Of a DNA stretch of 62,589 nucleotides, positions 1 through 8,277 are shown piece by piece (within the stretch, counting starts at the first letter, position 1; each line of letters starts with the position of its first letter). The translations under genes and the position numbers were made by a program. The stretch lies in assembly GCF_018129025.1 (NCBI RefSeq), contig NZ_JAAEDI010000034.1:1-62589 (forward strand), in the 5' to 3' direction. The notes below the pieces were generated by a model. That model was not told the DNA's origin. It did no database searches and saw nothing but the letters and a program-made list of their open reading frames with translations. This DNA is from Neoroseomonas terrae (GTDB lineage Bacteria; Pseudomonadota; Alphaproteobacteria; Acetobacterales; Acetobacteraceae).

Positions 1-1
1 G

Positions 2-643
2 CCCGTCGGCATCGCCCCGGCGCCCGGCGCGTCGGCGGCGCCGGCCGCGCCGCCGCGGCCGCTCGGCACGATTGCCGCGCAGCCGCGCTTCATCGCCGCC
101 GTCGTCTCCGGCATGGTGGCCTTTGGCACGATGTCCTTCCTGATGAGCGCCTCGCCCCTTGCCATCGTCGCCTGTGGCCTGCCGGATGTGGAGGCGCACT
201 GGGTCATTTCCCTGCACGTGCTGGGCATGTTCGTGCCGGCCTTCTTTACCGGCCACCTCATCACGCGCTTCGGCACGACGCCGGTGATGTTCGCCGGCAT
301 TCTCCTTCTCGGTCTCGGTGTCGCTGCCGGCGTGGCGGGGCTGGACGCCTGGAACTTCCGCATCGCCCTGACGCTGAACGGCGTGGGCTGGAACTTCCTG
401 TTCGTCGGCGCGACGACGCTGGTGACCACCTGCTACCGGGCGAATGAGCGGGGGAAGGTGCAGGCGCTGAACGACTTCCTGGTTTTCGGGACGACCGCCA
501 CCGCGTCCTTCCTGGCGGGGTTCCTGCTGGAACGGATGGGCTGGTTCGCGCTGAACGCCTTCGCGGTGGTGCTGCTGGTGGTGGCGCTGGGATCGGTGGC
601 GTGGCTGTGGGCGCAGGAGAAGCGGGTGGCGCAGGCGGTGTGA
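2..643 (+). CDS. MFS transporter, C-terminal part (5' end outside window)
   Basis: The reading frame is open from the window edge, so the start lies upstream; 213 residues are visible. They contain about five to six hydrophobic helices typical of the C-terminal half of a major facilitator protein, with a short basic loop (TRFGTTPVMFAG) like the cytoplasmic loops of that fold. A Pro/Ala-rich stretch precedes the first visible helix and could be the central loop between the two six-helix halves. The protein should sit in the inner membrane as a secondary transporter; the substrate cannot be told. The family call is firm, the specificity open. Confidence 0.8.
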   Translation, partial: PVGIAPAPGASAAPAAPPRPLGTIAAQPRFIAAVVSGMVAFGTMSFLMSASPLAIVACGLPDVEAHWVISLHVLGMFVPAFFTGHLITRFGTTPVMFAGILLLGLGVAAGVAGLDAWNFRIALTLNGVGWNFLFVGATTLVTTCYRANERGKVQALNDFLVFGTTATASFLAGFLLERMGWFALNAFAVVLLVVALGSVAWLWAQEKRVAQAV

Positions 644-752
644 CAGGGCAGCCGGACGAAGGTGAGCGCTGGCTCAGCCCCAACCCGCGGATCGATCCCG
701 GACGCGGCACGCGGCGCGACCTGCCACTTCCAAAACGCCCGCCAGGCCCAAC

Positions 753-825
753 GCCAAGTGAAGGTTTCCAAAGGCCCTTCGGCCTTTGGCGGGGAGAGTC
801 CGAGAGGGGCAGAGCCCCTCTCGGT
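753..825. repeat. REP-like palindromic repeat, single half-element
   Basis: Two hairpins follow each other between the MFS gene and the phosphatase gene. The first is a 9-bp perfect stem (768-776 with 781-789, loop CTTC); the second is a 10-bp perfect stem (801-810 with 814-823, loop AGA). The same two hairpins in the same order occur at 55447-55505, and related versions near 18.0 and 37.2 kb. There is no T-run, so this is more likely a dispersed repeat than a plain terminator, though it could act as one. Confidence 0.75.
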
Positions 826-881
826 TCCGCCCGTGACAAGCCGCGGCTATCACGGACCACACCCCCGGAGCCTGCCGCCCC

Positions 882-1658
882 ATGACCGACCTTGCCCGCC
901 GCCGCGACATCATGACGTCCATCGCCGTCGACGCCGCCGCCCTTGCTGCGCGGCTGCGGGTGGAGGGCGGCGGCATCGGCACTCTCAAGAGCGCGCAGAA
1001 CTTCGTCACCGAGGCGGACACCGCCACCGAGCGCTTCATTCGTGAGCGGCTTGGGCAGGACTTCCCCGGCGAGGCGATCCTCGGCGAGGAGATGGGCGGC
1101 GCGACGGATGGTGCCGGTCCGCTCTGGGTGCTGGACCCCATCGACGGCACATCGAATTTCGCGCGCGGCGGGGACCGCTGGTGCGTGTCGATCGGCCTCG
1201 TGATGCAGGGAAGGGCGGTGGCCGGCGCCGTGGCCCGTCATGCGCCGGCGGAGGTCTTCGCCGCCGCCGAGGGCATGGGCGCTACGCTGAACGGCGCGCC
1301 CATGCGGGCCGCGCCCACCACGGACATCCGCCGCGCGACTGTCGAATGTGGCTGGTCGATGCGGTTGCCGATCGCGGAATACCACCGCATGGCCATGGCG
1401 GTCAGCGCGCTTGGCGCCGGGGTGCGGACGGGCGGGTCGGGCACGCTGGGGCTCGTGGAGAGCGCGGCGGGCCGGCTCGATGCGTATCTCGAGCGGCACA
1501 TCAACAGCTGGGATGCGGCAGCGGCGATCGTCATCGCGCGGGAGGCCGGCTGCTGGACCAACGCCTTCGATAGTGGCGACTGGCTGGCGGGCGGCAACCC
1601 GATCGGTGTCGGCGCACCGGCACTGGGCGACCGGCTGGCGGTCGTGCTGGCCGGGTGA
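882..1658 (+). CDS. inositol monophosphatase family protein
   Basis: The 258-residue protein has the metal-binding signature of the inositol monophosphatase superfamily: Glu-Glu in ILGEEMGG (near residue 70), then WVLDPIDGTSNF (near 83-94) and SWDAAAA (near 207-213), which together bind the catalytic Mg2+ ions. Members hydrolyse small phosphate esters such as inositol-1-phosphate, histidinol phosphate or 3',5'-bisphosphate nucleotides in the cytoplasm. The sequence does not settle which; a HisN-type histidinol phosphatase is a real alternative because alphaproteobacteria often use this fold for that step. It stands alone after a repeat-bearing gap. Confidence 0.85.
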   Translation: MTDLARRRDIMTSIAVDAAALAARLRVEGGGIGTLKSAQNFVTEADTATERFIRERLGQDFPGEAILGEEMGGATDGAGPLWVLDPIDGTSNFARGGDRWCVSIGLVMQGRAVAGAVARHAPAEVFAAAEGMGATLNGAPMRAAPTTDIRRATVECGWSMRLPIAEYHRMAMAVSALGAGVRTGGSGTLGLVESAAGRLDAYLERHINSWDAAAAIVIAREAGCWTNAFDSGDWLAGGNPIGVGAPALGDRLAVVLAG

Positions 1659-1667
1659 CGGCGGCAG

Positions 1668-2117
1668 TCAGACCCCAGGCGGTCGGGCGGCGCCAGGGTC
1701 GAAGGGCACCAGCCCCAGTTCCAGGCTGCGGGCGATGCGCCGCGCGCGATCGATCATGTGCGCCGCGCCCTCGGCGGTGAATTGCGCCTCTGCGATCGCC
1801 TCGAACAGTGCGAGCCAACGCGAGAAGTGGTCGGAGGTCAGGGTGAGGCGGGCATGCGCGCGCATCGGCTGGCCATGGTACTCGCCCGTCATCAGCGCGA
1901 CCGAGCACCAGAACCGGGTGATAGCCGCGATATGCGCCTCCCAGTCCGGTACGGTGACGAAGGCGGAGGCGAGCAGCGGATCGACCCGCGCCGCGCCGTA
2001 GAAGGCGCGCAGGAAGCGACCGATCGTCTCCGGCGTCAGGCCGGTGCGGGCCGAGACCTCGGCCGTCAGGGCGGCGCGGCGTTCGGGGCCTTCGGGAATG
2101 GGCGGGGAGGGCTGCAC
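1668..2117 (-). CDS. group III truncated hemoglobin
   Basis: The 149-residue product has the compact globin pattern of the trHb3 family. An aromatic pair with a short N-terminal helix is followed by RFWCSVALMTGEYHGQP and the proximal-histidine segment SDHFSRWLALFEA. These proteins bind O2 and NO and are thought to help with nitric oxide or low-oxygen stress. The start chosen is GTG at 2117, because the longer open frame upstream runs into the divergent regulator gene and lacks family similarity. The gene is divergent from an NsrR-like Rrf2 regulator with a perfect dyad between the starts, which suggests NO-responsive control (inference). Confidence 0.85.
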   Translation of the reverse strand: MQPSPPIPEGPERRAALTAEVSARTGLTPETIGRFLRAFYGAARVDPLLASAFVTVPDWEAHIAAITRFWCSVALMTGEYHGQPMRAHARLTLTSDHFSRWLALFEAIAEAQFTAEGAAHMIDRARRIARSLELGLVPFDPGAARPPGV

Positions 2118-2142
2118 GATGGCGATGACATGCGCGATTATT

Positions 2143-2161
2143 GTGGTATCGTCAATACCAC
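2143..2161. promoter_or_regulatory. 19-bp dyad between globin and Rrf2 genes, candidate operator
   Basis: GTGGTAT and ATACCAC form a perfect 7-bp inverted repeat around a 5-nt spacer. It lies 26 bp upstream of the globin GTG and about 20 bp upstream of the TTG proposed for the regulator. The position in a divergent control region suggests a binding site for the adjacent Rrf2 protein. It does not match the enterobacterial NsrR consensus closely, so the assignment rests on position and symmetry. Confidence 0.55.
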
Positions 2162-2180
2162 TTTCGAACGGAACCCGTCC

Positions 2181-2591
2181 TTGCGCCTTCTGGCTGCCAC
2201 CGATGTCGCCTTGCGCGTGCTGATGCGCCTCGGAGCCGAACCCGCCCGCCGGCAGGCGGTCGAGACGCTGGCCCGGTCGGTCGGCGTGCCGCGCAACCAT
2301 GTCCACAAGATCGTGCAGGATCTCGCGGCGGCGGGACTGGTGCAGACGCGGCGCGGCGCGGGCGGGGGCGTCGAGCTGGCGGTACCGCCCGCCGCGCTCC
2401 GGCTCGGCACGGTGGTGCGGCGTTTCGAGGCCGGGCAGGCCCTGGTCGAATGCTTCCGCCCCGATGGCGGCGCCTGCTGCCTCTCGCCCGATTGCCTGCT
2501 GCGCGGCGTGCTGTGGCGGGCGCGGGAGGCGTTCCTCGCGCAGATGGACGCGACCACGCTCGCCGATTGCCTGGCGCCGCCTGCCCCCTGA
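2181..2591 (+). CDS. Rrf2 family transcriptional regulator, NsrR-like
   Basis: The 136-residue protein opens with LRLLAATDVALRVLMRLG, which matches the usual Rrf2 start (LT.YTDYALRVL). A winged helix-turn-helix recognition segment (VPRNHVHKIVQDLAAAGLV) follows. Cysteines in ECFRPDGGACCLSPDCLL sit where NsrR and related members ligate an iron-sulfur cluster. NsrR proteins repress NO-detoxification genes and let go when NO attacks the cluster, which fits the divergent truncated globin. TTG at 2181 is preferred because the in-frame ATG at 2130 would put the dyad operator inside the gene and add 17 residues unlike the family. Whether NO or iron is sensed is not decided. Confidence 0.8.
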   Translation: MRLLAATDVALRVLMRLGAEPARRQAVETLARSVGVPRNHVHKIVQDLAAAGLVQTRRGAGGGVELAVPPAALRLGTVVRRFEAGQALVECFRPDGGACCLSPDCLLRGVLWRAREAFLAQMDATTLADCLAPPAP

Positions 2592-2633
2592 TCGCACCGC
2601 GTGCTATCGCGCGTGCCGAGGCAGGAGGAACGC

Positions 2634-3389
2634 ATGGCTGCAGCATTCGCAGGCAAGGTCGCGCTGGTCACGGGCGCGGGGAAGAACATCGGGCGCGCCA
2701 TCGCGCTGACGCTCGCGCGGGACGGCGCGACGGTGGTGGTGAATGGCCGGTCCGACGCCGCGGCGATCGAGGCCGTGGCGCAGGAGATCCGCGACGCCGG
2801 CGGCAAAGCCGCCGCGCTGCTCGCCGATGTCTCGCAGGAAGGCGCGGTGACGGAGATGGCGGCCGAAATCGCACGCCAATTCGGCGGCGCCGACATCCTG
2901 GTCTGCAACGCCGGCCTGCGTCGGCAGACGGCGTTCCTCGACATGTCGCTGGCCGAGTGGCGCGAGATCCTCTCGGTCGCGCTCGATGGTGCCTTCATCC
3001 TCTCGCGGGCCTTCCTGCCGCAGATGGTCGGGCGCGGCGGCGGCTCGATCATCGCGCTGTCGGGCATCTCGACCCATGTCGGCACGCCGAATCGCGCGCA
3101 TGTTTCGGCATCGAAGTCGGGGCTCGAGGGGCTGATGCGTGCGCTGGCCGTGGAGTTCGGCCCCCAGGGCGTTCGCGCGAACTGCGTCGCCCCGGGCGCG
3201 GTGGACACGACGCGCGGTGCGAGCGCGGGCGCGATGCCGAACAGCCTCGGCCGCGACCAGGGCATCCCGCAGCGCCGCAAGGCGTCCGTGCAGGAGATCG
3301 CCGACGTGGTGCGTCTGCTGGCAGGCCCGGAAGGCGGCTACATCACCGGCCAGACCATCCATGTGAATGGCGGCGCCTTCCTGACGTGA
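2634..3389 (+). CDS. SDR family protein with catalytic Tyr replaced
   Basis: This 251-residue Rossmann-fold protein has the dinucleotide motif TGAGKNIG (13-20), the CNAG motif (91-94) and a C-terminal GGYITGQTIHVNGG typical of short-chain dehydrogenases. The usual YxxxK active site reads VSASK at 157-161, so valine stands in place of the catalytic tyrosine; a nearby serine is present (LSGIST). The ATG at 2634 has a strong AGGAGG site 8 bases before it. A second SDR at 35905 has the same replacement. Dinucleotide binding is likely, but ordinary dehydrogenase chemistry is doubtful. A TctC binding protein follows 41 bases downstream. Confidence 0.85.
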   Translation: MAAAFAGKVALVTGAGKNIGRAIALTLARDGATVVVNGRSDAAAIEAVAQEIRDAGGKAAALLADVSQEGAVTEMAAEIARQFGGADILVCNAGLRRQTAFLDMSLAEWREILSVALDGAFILSRAFLPQMVGRGGGSIIALSGISTHVGTPNRAHVSASKSGLEGLMRALAVEFGPQGVRANCVAPGAVDTTRGASAGAMPNSLGRDQGIPQRRKASVQEIADVVRLLAGPEGGYITGQTIHVNGGAFLT

Positions 3390-3430
3390 CGGGGCTGGCC
3401 TAGGCTTCCTCCCAACCAACGGAGGAAACC

Positions 3431-4408
3431 ATGGTCATCTCGCGCCGCGGCGTCATGCTGGGTGCGGCGGGCACGATGCTCGCGGCGCCTGCGCTCTCTC
3501 AATCGGGCTATCCCGACAAGCCGATCCGCCTCGTCGTGCCCTATGGCGGCGGCGGGCAGACCGACATCGTCTCCCGCGTCACGGCTGAGGCGATGTCGCA
3601 GCGCCTCGGCCAGCCGGTCGTAGCCGATAACCGGCCGGGCGGAGCGGGCAACATGGCAGCCGAGGCGGTCGCCCGGGCGGCGCCCGACGGCTACACCGTG
3701 CTGGTCGCGACCATGGGGACCAACAGCGGGCTGAACGCGCTGCTGTACCGCTCGGTCGGCTACGATGCGGCGCGCGACTTCACCGGGGTCGGCATGTTCT
3801 GCACGACATCAAACCTGCTGGTCGTGCACAACTCCATCCCCGGGCGGAACTTCGCGGAGGTCGTCGCCTGGATCCGCGCGAACCCCGGCAAGTTCAACTA
3901 CGCCTCGGCCGGCGTCGGCGCGATCACGCACATCATCATGGAGGATATCGGGGAGAGGCTGAACCTCGACATGGTGCACGTGCCGTATCGCCAGACAACG
4001 AACGCGATGACCGACCTCATGGCCGGTCGTGTCCATGCGCGCTGCCTCGGCCTGCCGGAAGGCGACCCGCTGCGCACGGTGAACACGGTGCGTCCGATCG
4101 CGGTCACCACCCCTGCGCCCCGCCCCGAATGGCCGGGAGTGGGCACGGTGGGGGAGGTGATCACGGGCTTCGAGGCCTCGACCTATTTCGGCCTGGCCGT
4201 GCCGTCGCGCACGCCGCCCGAGATCGTCACGCGGCTGAATACCGCCCTGCAGGGCGCGCTGCGGGACCCGGAGGTGCGGGCCGCCTATGTCCGCGTCGGC
4301 GCCGACCCGGCCGACCCGCACACGCCCGACGTCTTCGCCGAGCGCGCGAAGCGCGACAATGAACGCTGGGCGCCGCTGATCCGCCGGCTGAGCCTCGTGG
4401 CGGAGTAG
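3431..4408 (+). CDS. tripartite tricarboxylate transporter substrate-binding protein (Bug/TctC family)
   Basis: The 325-residue protein begins with a twin-arginine-like leader (SRRGVMLGAAGTMLAAPALS) followed by YPDKPIRLVVPYGGGGQTDI, a hallmark of the Bug/TctC periplasmic binding fold. NRPGGAGNMAAEAVARA and VPYRQTTNAMTDL are further family motifs. Such proteins bind carboxylates or aromatic acids in the periplasm. The membrane partners TctA and TctB are not nearby, as is common because these genes are greatly expanded in Roseomonas-like and Bordetella-like genomes. It may be co-transcribed with the SDR upstream. The ligand is unknown. Confidence 0.9.
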   Translation: MVISRRGVMLGAAGTMLAAPALSQSGYPDKPIRLVVPYGGGGQTDIVSRVTAEAMSQRLGQPVVADNRPGGAGNMAAEAVARAAPDGYTVLVATMGTNSGLNALLYRSVGYDAARDFTGVGMFCTTSNLLVVHNSIPGRNFAEVVAWIRANPGKFNYASAGVGAITHIIMEDIGERLNLDMVHVPYRQTTNAMTDLMAGRVHARCLGLPEGDPLRTVNTVRPIAVTTPAPRPEWPGVGTVGEVITGFEASTYFGLAVPSRTPPEIVTRLNTALQGALRDPEVRAAYVRVGADPADPHTPDVFAERAKRDNERWAPLIRRLSLVAE

Positions 4409-4423
4409 CCGCGGGCGGCGTGA

Positions 4424-4452
4424 TTGATACTGCGTTTCGCTTGCAATATAGC
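4424..4452 (+). promoter_or_regulatory. candidate promoter with overlapping dyad for metal-uptake operon
   Basis: TTGATA (4424-4429) and TATAGC (4447-4452) are separated by exactly 17 bases, about 30 bases upstream of the ATG at 4482. An imperfect inverted repeat, ATAcTGC-N9-GCAaTAT (4427-4449), overlaps both boxes, the position expected of a repressor site such as a Fur-family or Irr-type metal regulator. The promoter call is moderate; the regulator is a guess from the genes downstream. Confidence 0.45.
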
Positions 4453-4481
4453 GGGCCGGCCGGAGCCTCCTGTCCGAAAGG

Positions 4482-5648
4482 ATGCCCATGTCCATGCCGC
4501 CCAACGCGCCCGTTTCGCGCCGTCGCTTGCTGCTGTCCGGCCTCGCGCTGACGGCGGCGGCCGGCCTGCCGCGGCCCTCCCTGGGCGCCGACCCGATCAC
4601 GGCGACCGACCTCGCGGGCCGCACGATCACGCTGCGGGCCCCGGCGCGGAAGGTGATCCTGGGCGAAGGCCGGCTGATGTACGGCTTCAGCACGCTGGTG
4701 CCGCGCAGCCCCTTCGAGCGCGTGGTCGGCTGGGCCGACGACATGATCATGTTCGACCCGGGCACCTGGCGGAAATATCGTGCCGCCTGCCCGCAGGCCG
4801 AGCGCCTGCCGCGCTTCTCCAACGCGGTGAACGCGGATTTCAGCACCGAGCAGGCGATCTCCCTCGACCCGGACCTGGTGATCTTCCCGCTATCCGCCCA
4901 TCAGCGGCTGGAGGCGACGAACACCTACGACAAGCTCGCCCGTGCCGGCATCCCGACGGCGGTCGTGGATTTTCGCGAACAGCCCTCCCAGAACACCTCC
5001 CCGAGCATCGAGGTGCTGGGGCGGTTGCTCGGCCTTGATGCCGAGGCGCGCGGCTTCAACGACTACTTCCTGCGCGAGACGCGCCGCGTCTCCTCCCGCG
5101 TGTGGAACCTGCCGGCGAACCGCCGCATCACGGTGCTGATGGAACGCGCGGCCGGCTACGATCCCAACAGTTGCTGCCAGACCTTCGGCAACGCCAATCT
5201 GGGCGTGACCCTGCAGGAAGCCGGCGGCATCAACTGGGGCGCGGGACGATTCCCCGGCCTCGGCGGCAATGTGAACCCGGAGACGATCTTCACCGACGAC
5301 CCCGAGGTGATCATCGGCACCGGCGCCGACTGGTCGGAATCCGTGCAGGGATCGCGCGGCGTGCCGTTCGGCTACGAGGCGACGCCCGAGCGCGTGCAGG
5401 CCGCGATCCGCGCGCTGGCCGAGCGGCCGGGCTGGCCGTCCCTGCGCGCGGTGAAGACCAAGCGGTTCTATTCGATCTACCACCAGTTCTACACATCGCC
5501 GGCGCATCTCGTGGCGCTGCAGGTCTTCGCGAAGTGGCTGTATCCGCAGCAATTCGCGGATGTCGACCCCGACGCCACCTGGCGCGTCTATCACGAACGC
5601 TTCTCGCCCATCCCGCTGACCGGCGTGTTCTGGGCGCAGCTGGCGTGA
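4482..5648 (+). CDS. ABC transporter substrate-binding protein, iron/siderophore or cobalamin type
   Basis: The 388-residue protein carries a Tat-type leader (SRRRLLLSGLALTAAAG) and then a TroA/FecB-like periplasmic binding fold. Features include an ITATDLAGRTITLRAPARKV strand region near residues 39-60 and the DPDLVIFPLS segment. Its C-terminus, with HQFYTSPAHLVALQVFAKWL, is typical of class III binding proteins of the FecCD systems. It would deliver a ferric chelate, heme-like or corrinoid ligand. It is the first gene of a tightly coupled operon: its stop overlaps the GTG of the permease. Three ATGs lie at 4482, 4488 and 4494; the first follows a GAAAG-like site. No TonB-dependent receptor lies in the operon, and the ligand is not determined. 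Confidence 0.85.
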   Translation: MPMSMPPNAPVSRRRLLLSGLALTAAAGLPRPSLGADPITATDLAGRTITLRAPARKVILGEGRLMYGFSTLVPRSPFERVVGWADDMIMFDPGTWRKYRAACPQAERLPRFSNAVNADFSTEQAISLDPDLVIFPLSAHQRLEATNTYDKLARAGIPTAVVDFREQPSQNTSPSIEVLGRLLGLDAEARGFNDYFLRETRRVSSRVWNLPANRRITVLMERAAGYDPNSCCQTFGNANLGVTLQEAGGINWGAGRFPGLGGNVNPETIFTDDPEVIIGTGADWSESVQGSRGVPFGYEATPERVQAAIRALAERPGWPSLRAVKTKRFYSIYHQFYTSPAHLVALQVFAKWLYPQQFADVDPDATWRVYHERFSPIPLTGVFWAQLA

Positions 5649-6706
5649 GCGCAGCCGCCTCGGCGGCCGGTGACGCCGCGCGCGGCGCCGGACGGCTGGC
5701 GCTGCGGCGGAGCGCGCTGCTCGCCGCGGGCGCCATCGCCGTGATGGTGCTGTTCATCACCGATCTCGGCACCGGGCCCGGCGCGCTGTCCTACGGCGAC
5801 ATCATCGGCGCGCTCCTCTCGCCCGAGGCCGCATCCCCCCGCCACGCCGTGATCGTGTGGGACATCCGCCTGCCCGTCGCGCTGCTCGCGGTCGTGGTCG
5901 GCGGCATGCTCGGCCTTGCGGGGGCCGAGATGCAGACGATCCTCGACAATCCGCTCGCCGACCCCTTCACGTTGGGGCTGTCCTCGGCGGCGGGCGTGGG
6001 CGCCTCCGTCGCGATCGTCACCGGCATGTCGGTGCTGCCGGCCGCGGGGCCGACGCTTGTCACGGTGAATGCCTTCGCCTTCGCCTTCGGCGCCGCCATG
6101 CTGGTGCATGTCTTCACCCTGGCGCGGGGCGCGACCTCCGAGACGATGATCCTGTTCGGCATCGCGCTGATGTTCACCTTCAACGCGCTGCTCGCCCTGC
6201 TGCAGTACCGCGCGTCGGAAACGCAGCTCGTGCAGATCGTTTTCTGGATGATGGGGTCGCTGCAACGCGCGAGCCTGGAGAAGATCGGCATCGCCGCCGG
6301 CGTGCTGGCCATCGCCTCCCTGCTGCTGTGGCGCCGCCGCTGGGCGCTGACCGCGATGCGCTTCGGAGACGACCGCGCGGCGAGCCTCGGCGTCGATCCG
6401 CGCCGGTTGCGGCTGGAGGTGCTGGTGATCGTCGCCCTGCTGTCCGCCACCGCCGTATCCTTCGTCGGCGTGGTCGGCTTCGTCGGGCTGGTCGGGCCGC
6501 ATGTCGCACGACTGCTGGTGGGGGAGGACCAGCGGTGGTTCGCGCCGCTATCCATGTTGTCGGGGGCCGCGATGCTGTCCGCGACCTCGATCGTGTCGAA
6601 GGCGCTGTCGCCCGGCATCATCTACCCGATCGGCATCATCACCGCGCTGGTCGGCGTGCCGTTCTTCCTCTCGCTGGTGATGACGCGCCGGAGCCCGGTG
6701 CGATGA
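5645..6706 (+). CDS. FecCD family ABC transporter permease
   Basis: The 353-residue inner-membrane protein has about nine to ten hydrophobic helices and the FecCD/BtuC signatures VWDIRLPVALLAVVVGGMLG, GAEMQTILDNPLADPFTLG and GFVGLVGPHVAR. It forms the channel for a metal-chelate importer with the binding protein before it and the ATPase after it. The start is GTG 5645, which overlaps the stop of the binding-protein gene (GTGA); the frame is open much further upstream but that part is a shadow of the preceding gene. Its own stop overlaps the ATG of the ATPase gene, indicating translational coupling. Confidence 0.9.
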   Translation: MSAAASAAGDAARGAGRLALRRSALLAAGAIAVMVLFITDLGTGPGALSYGDIIGALLSPEAASPRHAVIVWDIRLPVALLAVVVGGMLGLAGAEMQTILDNPLADPFTLGLSSAAGVGASVAIVTGMSVLPAAGPTLVTVNAFAFAFGAAMLVHVFTLARGATSETMILFGIALMFTFNALLALLQYRASETQLVQIVFWMMGSLQRASLEKIGIAAGVLAIASLLLWRRRWALTAMRFGDDRAASLGVDPRRLRLEVLVIVALLSATAVSFVGVVGFVGLVGPHVARLLVGEDQRWFAPLSMLSGAAMLSATSIVSKALSPGIIYPIGIITALVGVPFFLSLVMTRRSPVR

Positions 6707-7476
6707 CGCGGCTGGCGATTGAGGGCCTGTCCGTCGCCTATGGCCGCCGCCCCGTGCTGCGCGACGTCACCGTGCCGGCGCTGCTGCCCGGCACCGTCAC
6801 GGCGCTGCTGGGGCCGAACGCCTCGGGCAAATCCACCCTGCTGCGCAGCATCGCCGGGCTCAAGCGGCCGAATGCCGGGCGCATCCTGCTGGACGGCAAG
6901 CCGATCGAGGGCACCACGCTGGCCGAGCGCACGCGCCTCGTCCGCTACGTGCCGCAGGTCTATGCCTCCGCCGCGCGCCTGACGGTGTTCGACGCGGTGC
7001 TGGTGGCCGCGCGCGCCGCCGGCGCGTCGGGCGGCGCCGGCACGGTGGCGGCGCGCGTCGAGGCCATCCTGGCCCGCACGCGCATCGCGCATCTGGCCCA
7101 GCGGATGATCAGCGACCTCAGCGGCGGGCAGCAGCAGCTCGTCGCGCTGGCGCAAGGGCTCGTGCAGCCAGCGCCGGTGCTCCTGTTCGACGAACCGACC
7201 AGCGCCCTCGATCTCCGCCACCAGCTGGAGGCGCTCGCCCTGTTGCGCGGGGTGGCGCTGACCGACGGCCGGGTCGCGGTCGTGGCGCTGCACGACCTGT
7301 CGCTCGCTGCGCGCCACGCCGACCGCGTGCTGCTGATGAGCCAGGGCCAGGTCGTCGCGGACGGCACGCCGGGCGAGGTGTTCTCCGATCCGGTCTGCGG
7401 GCGGACCTACGGCGTCGATCTCGTCGCCGAGACGTCGCGGCGGGGCACGCTGATGATCGATGCCGCGTTGCCATGA
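6703..7476 (+). CDS. ABC transporter ATP-binding protein (FecE/BtuD type)
   Basis: The 257-residue protein shows Walker A GPNASGKST (near 35-43), a Q-loop YVPQVY, the signature LSGGQQQ, Walker B VLLFDEPTSALD and the switch histidine in VVALHD. It energises uptake through the FecCD permease encoded just upstream. The ATG at 6703 overlaps the permease stop (ATGA), and its own stop overlaps the start of the methyltransferase gene, so all four genes read as one operon. Family and role are firm; the transported ligand is not. Confidence 0.92.
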   Translation: MTRLAIEGLSVAYGRRPVLRDVTVPALLPGTVTALLGPNASGKSTLLRSIAGLKRPNAGRILLDGKPIEGTTLAERTRLVRYVPQVYASAARLTVFDAVLVAARAAGASGGAGTVAARVEAILARTRIAHLAQRMISDLSGGQQQLVALAQGLVQPAPVLLFDEPTSALDLRHQLEALALLRGVALTDGRVAVVALHDLSLAARHADRVLLMSQGQVVADGTPGEVFSDPVCGRTYGVDLVAETSRRGTLMIDAALP

Positions 7477-8234
7477 GCGCGGCCGGGAATTTCGATCTCA
7501 AGGAAGAGATCCGCGACTACTGGTCCCGCCGCGCCCCCGGCTTCGATGCGGCGCCGGGTCACCGGATCGACGAGGCCGACCTTGGTGGCTGGCAGCGGCT
7601 GATCACGGACGGCCTCGGCCCGCTCGCCGGGCGCAGCGTGCTCGACCTCGCCTGCGGCACGGGCGAGGTCAGCCGCGCGCTGCTCGGCCTCGGGGCCACG
7701 GTCACCGGGGTGGATTTTTCCGAGACGATGCTGCGCCTCGCGCGGGCCAAGCTCGCCGGCCAGCCCTGGCAGGGGCGCCTCGCGGATGCGGAAACGCTGG
7801 CCGGCCTCCCCGACGCCAGCTTCGACGGCGCGGTGACGCGCCACCTGGTCTGGACGCTGACGGACCCCGCGGCGGCCTTCGCCGCCTGGCGGCGCGTGCT
7901 CAAGCCCGGTTCGCGGCTGCTGGTGGTGGATGGCGACTGGGTGCGGGAATCCCGGCGCGGCGCGCTGTTGCGCCGGATCGCCGCGATGCTCGGCGGCCGC
8001 GGTGGTTCGCCGGTGGACGGTGACACCCACCGGCAGATCCTGGCCCGCGTGCCCTACCACGACGGGCTTACCCGCGAACGGCTGACCGCAGACCTGCTGC
8101 GCGCCGGCTTCACCGATCCACGGCCGCATGGCGTGGGCCGGATCTACCTGCGCGGGCTTCGCGGTGCATCGCTGGCCGATCGCCTGCGGTTGCTGGCACC
8201 GACGCGGTTCGCGGTATCGGTGGCGGCCGGGTGA
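7473..8234 (+). CDS. class I SAM-dependent methyltransferase in metal-uptake operon
   Basis: The 253-residue protein has the SAM-binding motif VLDLACGTGEVSRALL (near residues 55-70), an acidic strand end TGVDFSETML and the post-I segments GAVTRHLVWTLTDP and RVLKPGSRLLVVDGDW. It is a Methyltransf_11-like small-molecule methylase. The ATG overlaps the stop of the ATPase gene, so it is translated with the importer. That coupling suggests it acts on the imported ligand or chelator, or helps release metal from it. The substrate cannot be read from the sequence. Confidence 0.85.
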   Translation: MSAAGNFDLKEEIRDYWSRRAPGFDAAPGHRIDEADLGGWQRLITDGLGPLAGRSVLDLACGTGEVSRALLGLGATVTGVDFSETMLRLARAKLAGQPWQGRLADAETLAGLPDASFDGAVTRHLVWTLTDPAAAFAAWRRVLKPGSRLLVVDGDWVRESRRGALLRRIAAMLGGRGGSPVDGDTHRQILARVPYHDGLTRERLTADLLRAGFTDPRPHGVGRIYLRGLRGASLADRLRLLAPTRFAVSVAAG

Positions 8235-8277
8235 GGCACGCGCCCGGCGGCGGTGCGGCCCGGACGCCACCCTGCCT

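Noticed and set aside
4409..4481. Cobalamin riboswitch upstream of the FecCD-type operon
   Set aside because: The gap is only 73 bases, too short, and no B12-box was seen.
5102..5644. Open frame extending the permease gene upstream for 181 codons
   Set aside because: The extension lies over the binding-protein gene in another frame and has no transporter features; the GTG at 5645 fits the operon overlap.
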